A stretch of 64,000 nt of DNA, taken from assembly GCF_000757485.1 (NCBI RefSeq), contig NZ_JPYO01000045.1, positions 258,121 to 322,120 of the forward strand. The letters are read 5' to 3'. Made by a program: the position numbers and the translations under genes. Below, one piece after another: positions 63,621 through 64,000 of this stretch (positions are counted from its first letter, which is position 1; every line of letters starts with the position of its first letter). This DNA comes from Achromobacter sp. RTa (lineage in GTDB: Bacteria; Pseudomonadota; Gammaproteobacteria; Burkholderiales; Burkholderiaceae_B). Below the pieces are notes generated by a model. The model was not told where the DNA came from. It ran no database searches and saw nothing but the letters and a program-made list of their open reading frames with translations.

Positions 63621-64000
63621 ATGCGAAACAGCCTTAAAGGCATCGATGTCTTCGTTGCCGCGGCCGAGTCCAGGAACTTCGCCGAAGCAGCCGACAAGCT
63701 CCACATCACGCGGTCCGCCGTGGGCAAGAGCGTGGCCCGCCTGGAAGAGAGGCTGGGCGTTGTGTTGTTCCAGCGGACGACGCGCAGCCAGAGCCTTACC
63801 GACGAAGGCGCGCTGTTCTACGAATACTGCCTGCGGGCGGTGTCGGAGGTTCAGGCGGGCGAGACGCTGCTGGAGACCGGCAAGTGGCAGATGAAGGGGC
63901 GCCTGAGGGTGTCGATGCCCGCCTTGTTCGGTCACTTGTGCGTGGCTCCGATACTGTTGGATCTGGCCAGGGATAATCCCGATCTGACGCTGGAGCTGTC
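63621..64000 (+). CDS. LysR-family regulator (truncated by window end)
   Basis: The first 126 residues are visible. HTH in SRNFAEAADKLHITRSAVGK, then the linker helix LYEYCLRAVSEVQAGE region, and the start of the effector domain (GRLRVSMPALFGHLCVAPIL). The frame is open to base 64000. Presumed regulator of the divergent azoR. Confidence 0.85.
   Translation, partial: MRNSLKGIDVFVAAAESRNFAEAADKLHITRSAVGKSVARLEERLGVVLFQRTTRSQSLTDEGALFYEYCLRAVSEVQAGETLLETGKWQMKGRLRVSMPALFGHLCVAPILLDLARDNPDLTLEL

Overview
The window looks like chromosomal DNA from a GC-rich beta-proteobacterium of the Burkholderiales, most like Alcaligenaceae (Achromobacter/Bordetella type). That reading rests on codon composition, two Bug-family (TctC-like) tripartite-tricarboxylate binding proteins in catabolic operons, many LysR-regulated clusters, and a guaB-guaA pair. 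It is family recognition from memory; no database search was run.

Layout. 1-8.8 kb holds an IclR fragment, a Sel1-repeat protein, an SDR oxidoreductase, an XRE/membrane pair, two tandem glycine-rich exported proteins, and a methionine cluster: flavin reductase, core methionine synthase MesD, DUF1852 partner MesX and a MetR-type regulator with a perfect MetR palindrome beside its start. 8.9-21.4 kb is a lower-GC accessory block that reads like a defence island. It contains a PD-(D/E)XK protein, a 1,122-residue protein with a C-terminal PIN-like nuclease site, a frameshifted small partner sharing its odd N-terminal tag, an OLD-like ATPase-TOPRIM protein, a second possible nuclease, a remnant of a DUF4297/Cap4-like nuclease, a HEPN-like protein and a zinc-ribbon Mrr-type endonuclease. 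Several genes there are broken. 21.7-23.8 kb holds a decayed duplicate of a methyltransferase 3' end, a small lipoprotein, the intact methyltransferase, and three tandem copies of a palindrome-ended 61-bp repeat.

23.8-34.3 kb is one long leftward operon: LysR regulator, flavin monooxygenase, complete peptide-type ABC importer, BAAT-like acyl hydrolase and a CMD/alkylhydroperoxidase-like protein. It diverges from a Fur-boxed TonB receptor (34.5-36.7 kb). 37.8-41.3 kb has a LysR regulator divergent from an M19-dipeptidase/Bug/RidA operon. 41.3-49.6 kb is ordinary core and small genes (OmpA-like, DCC, AraC-type, LysE, DUF2239, guaB, guaA, Rap1a-like). 49.9-53.3 kb is a dehydrogenase/Bug/aldehyde dehydrogenase operon. 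53.6-54.6 kb is soxR divergent from a DoxX gene with a near-consensus SoxR box between them. The right end carries a deleted Nudix gene, an orphan 630-residue PD-(D/E)XK protein, a P-type ATPase, a zinc alcohol dehydrogenase, a hipBA module and azoR divergent from a truncated LysR gene.

The most promising material is the PIN/TPR protein with its small tagged partner (10.1-13.8 kb), the orphan nuclease-like protein at 55.0-56.9 kb, the mesX-mesD-flavin reductase-metR cluster, and the palindromic repeats that close the ABC/monooxygenase operon. Several genes have lost exactly their middle or gained a frameshift (3.66, 13.7, 14.65, 18.5, 21.8 and 54.6 kb), which points to active decay in the accessory parts.
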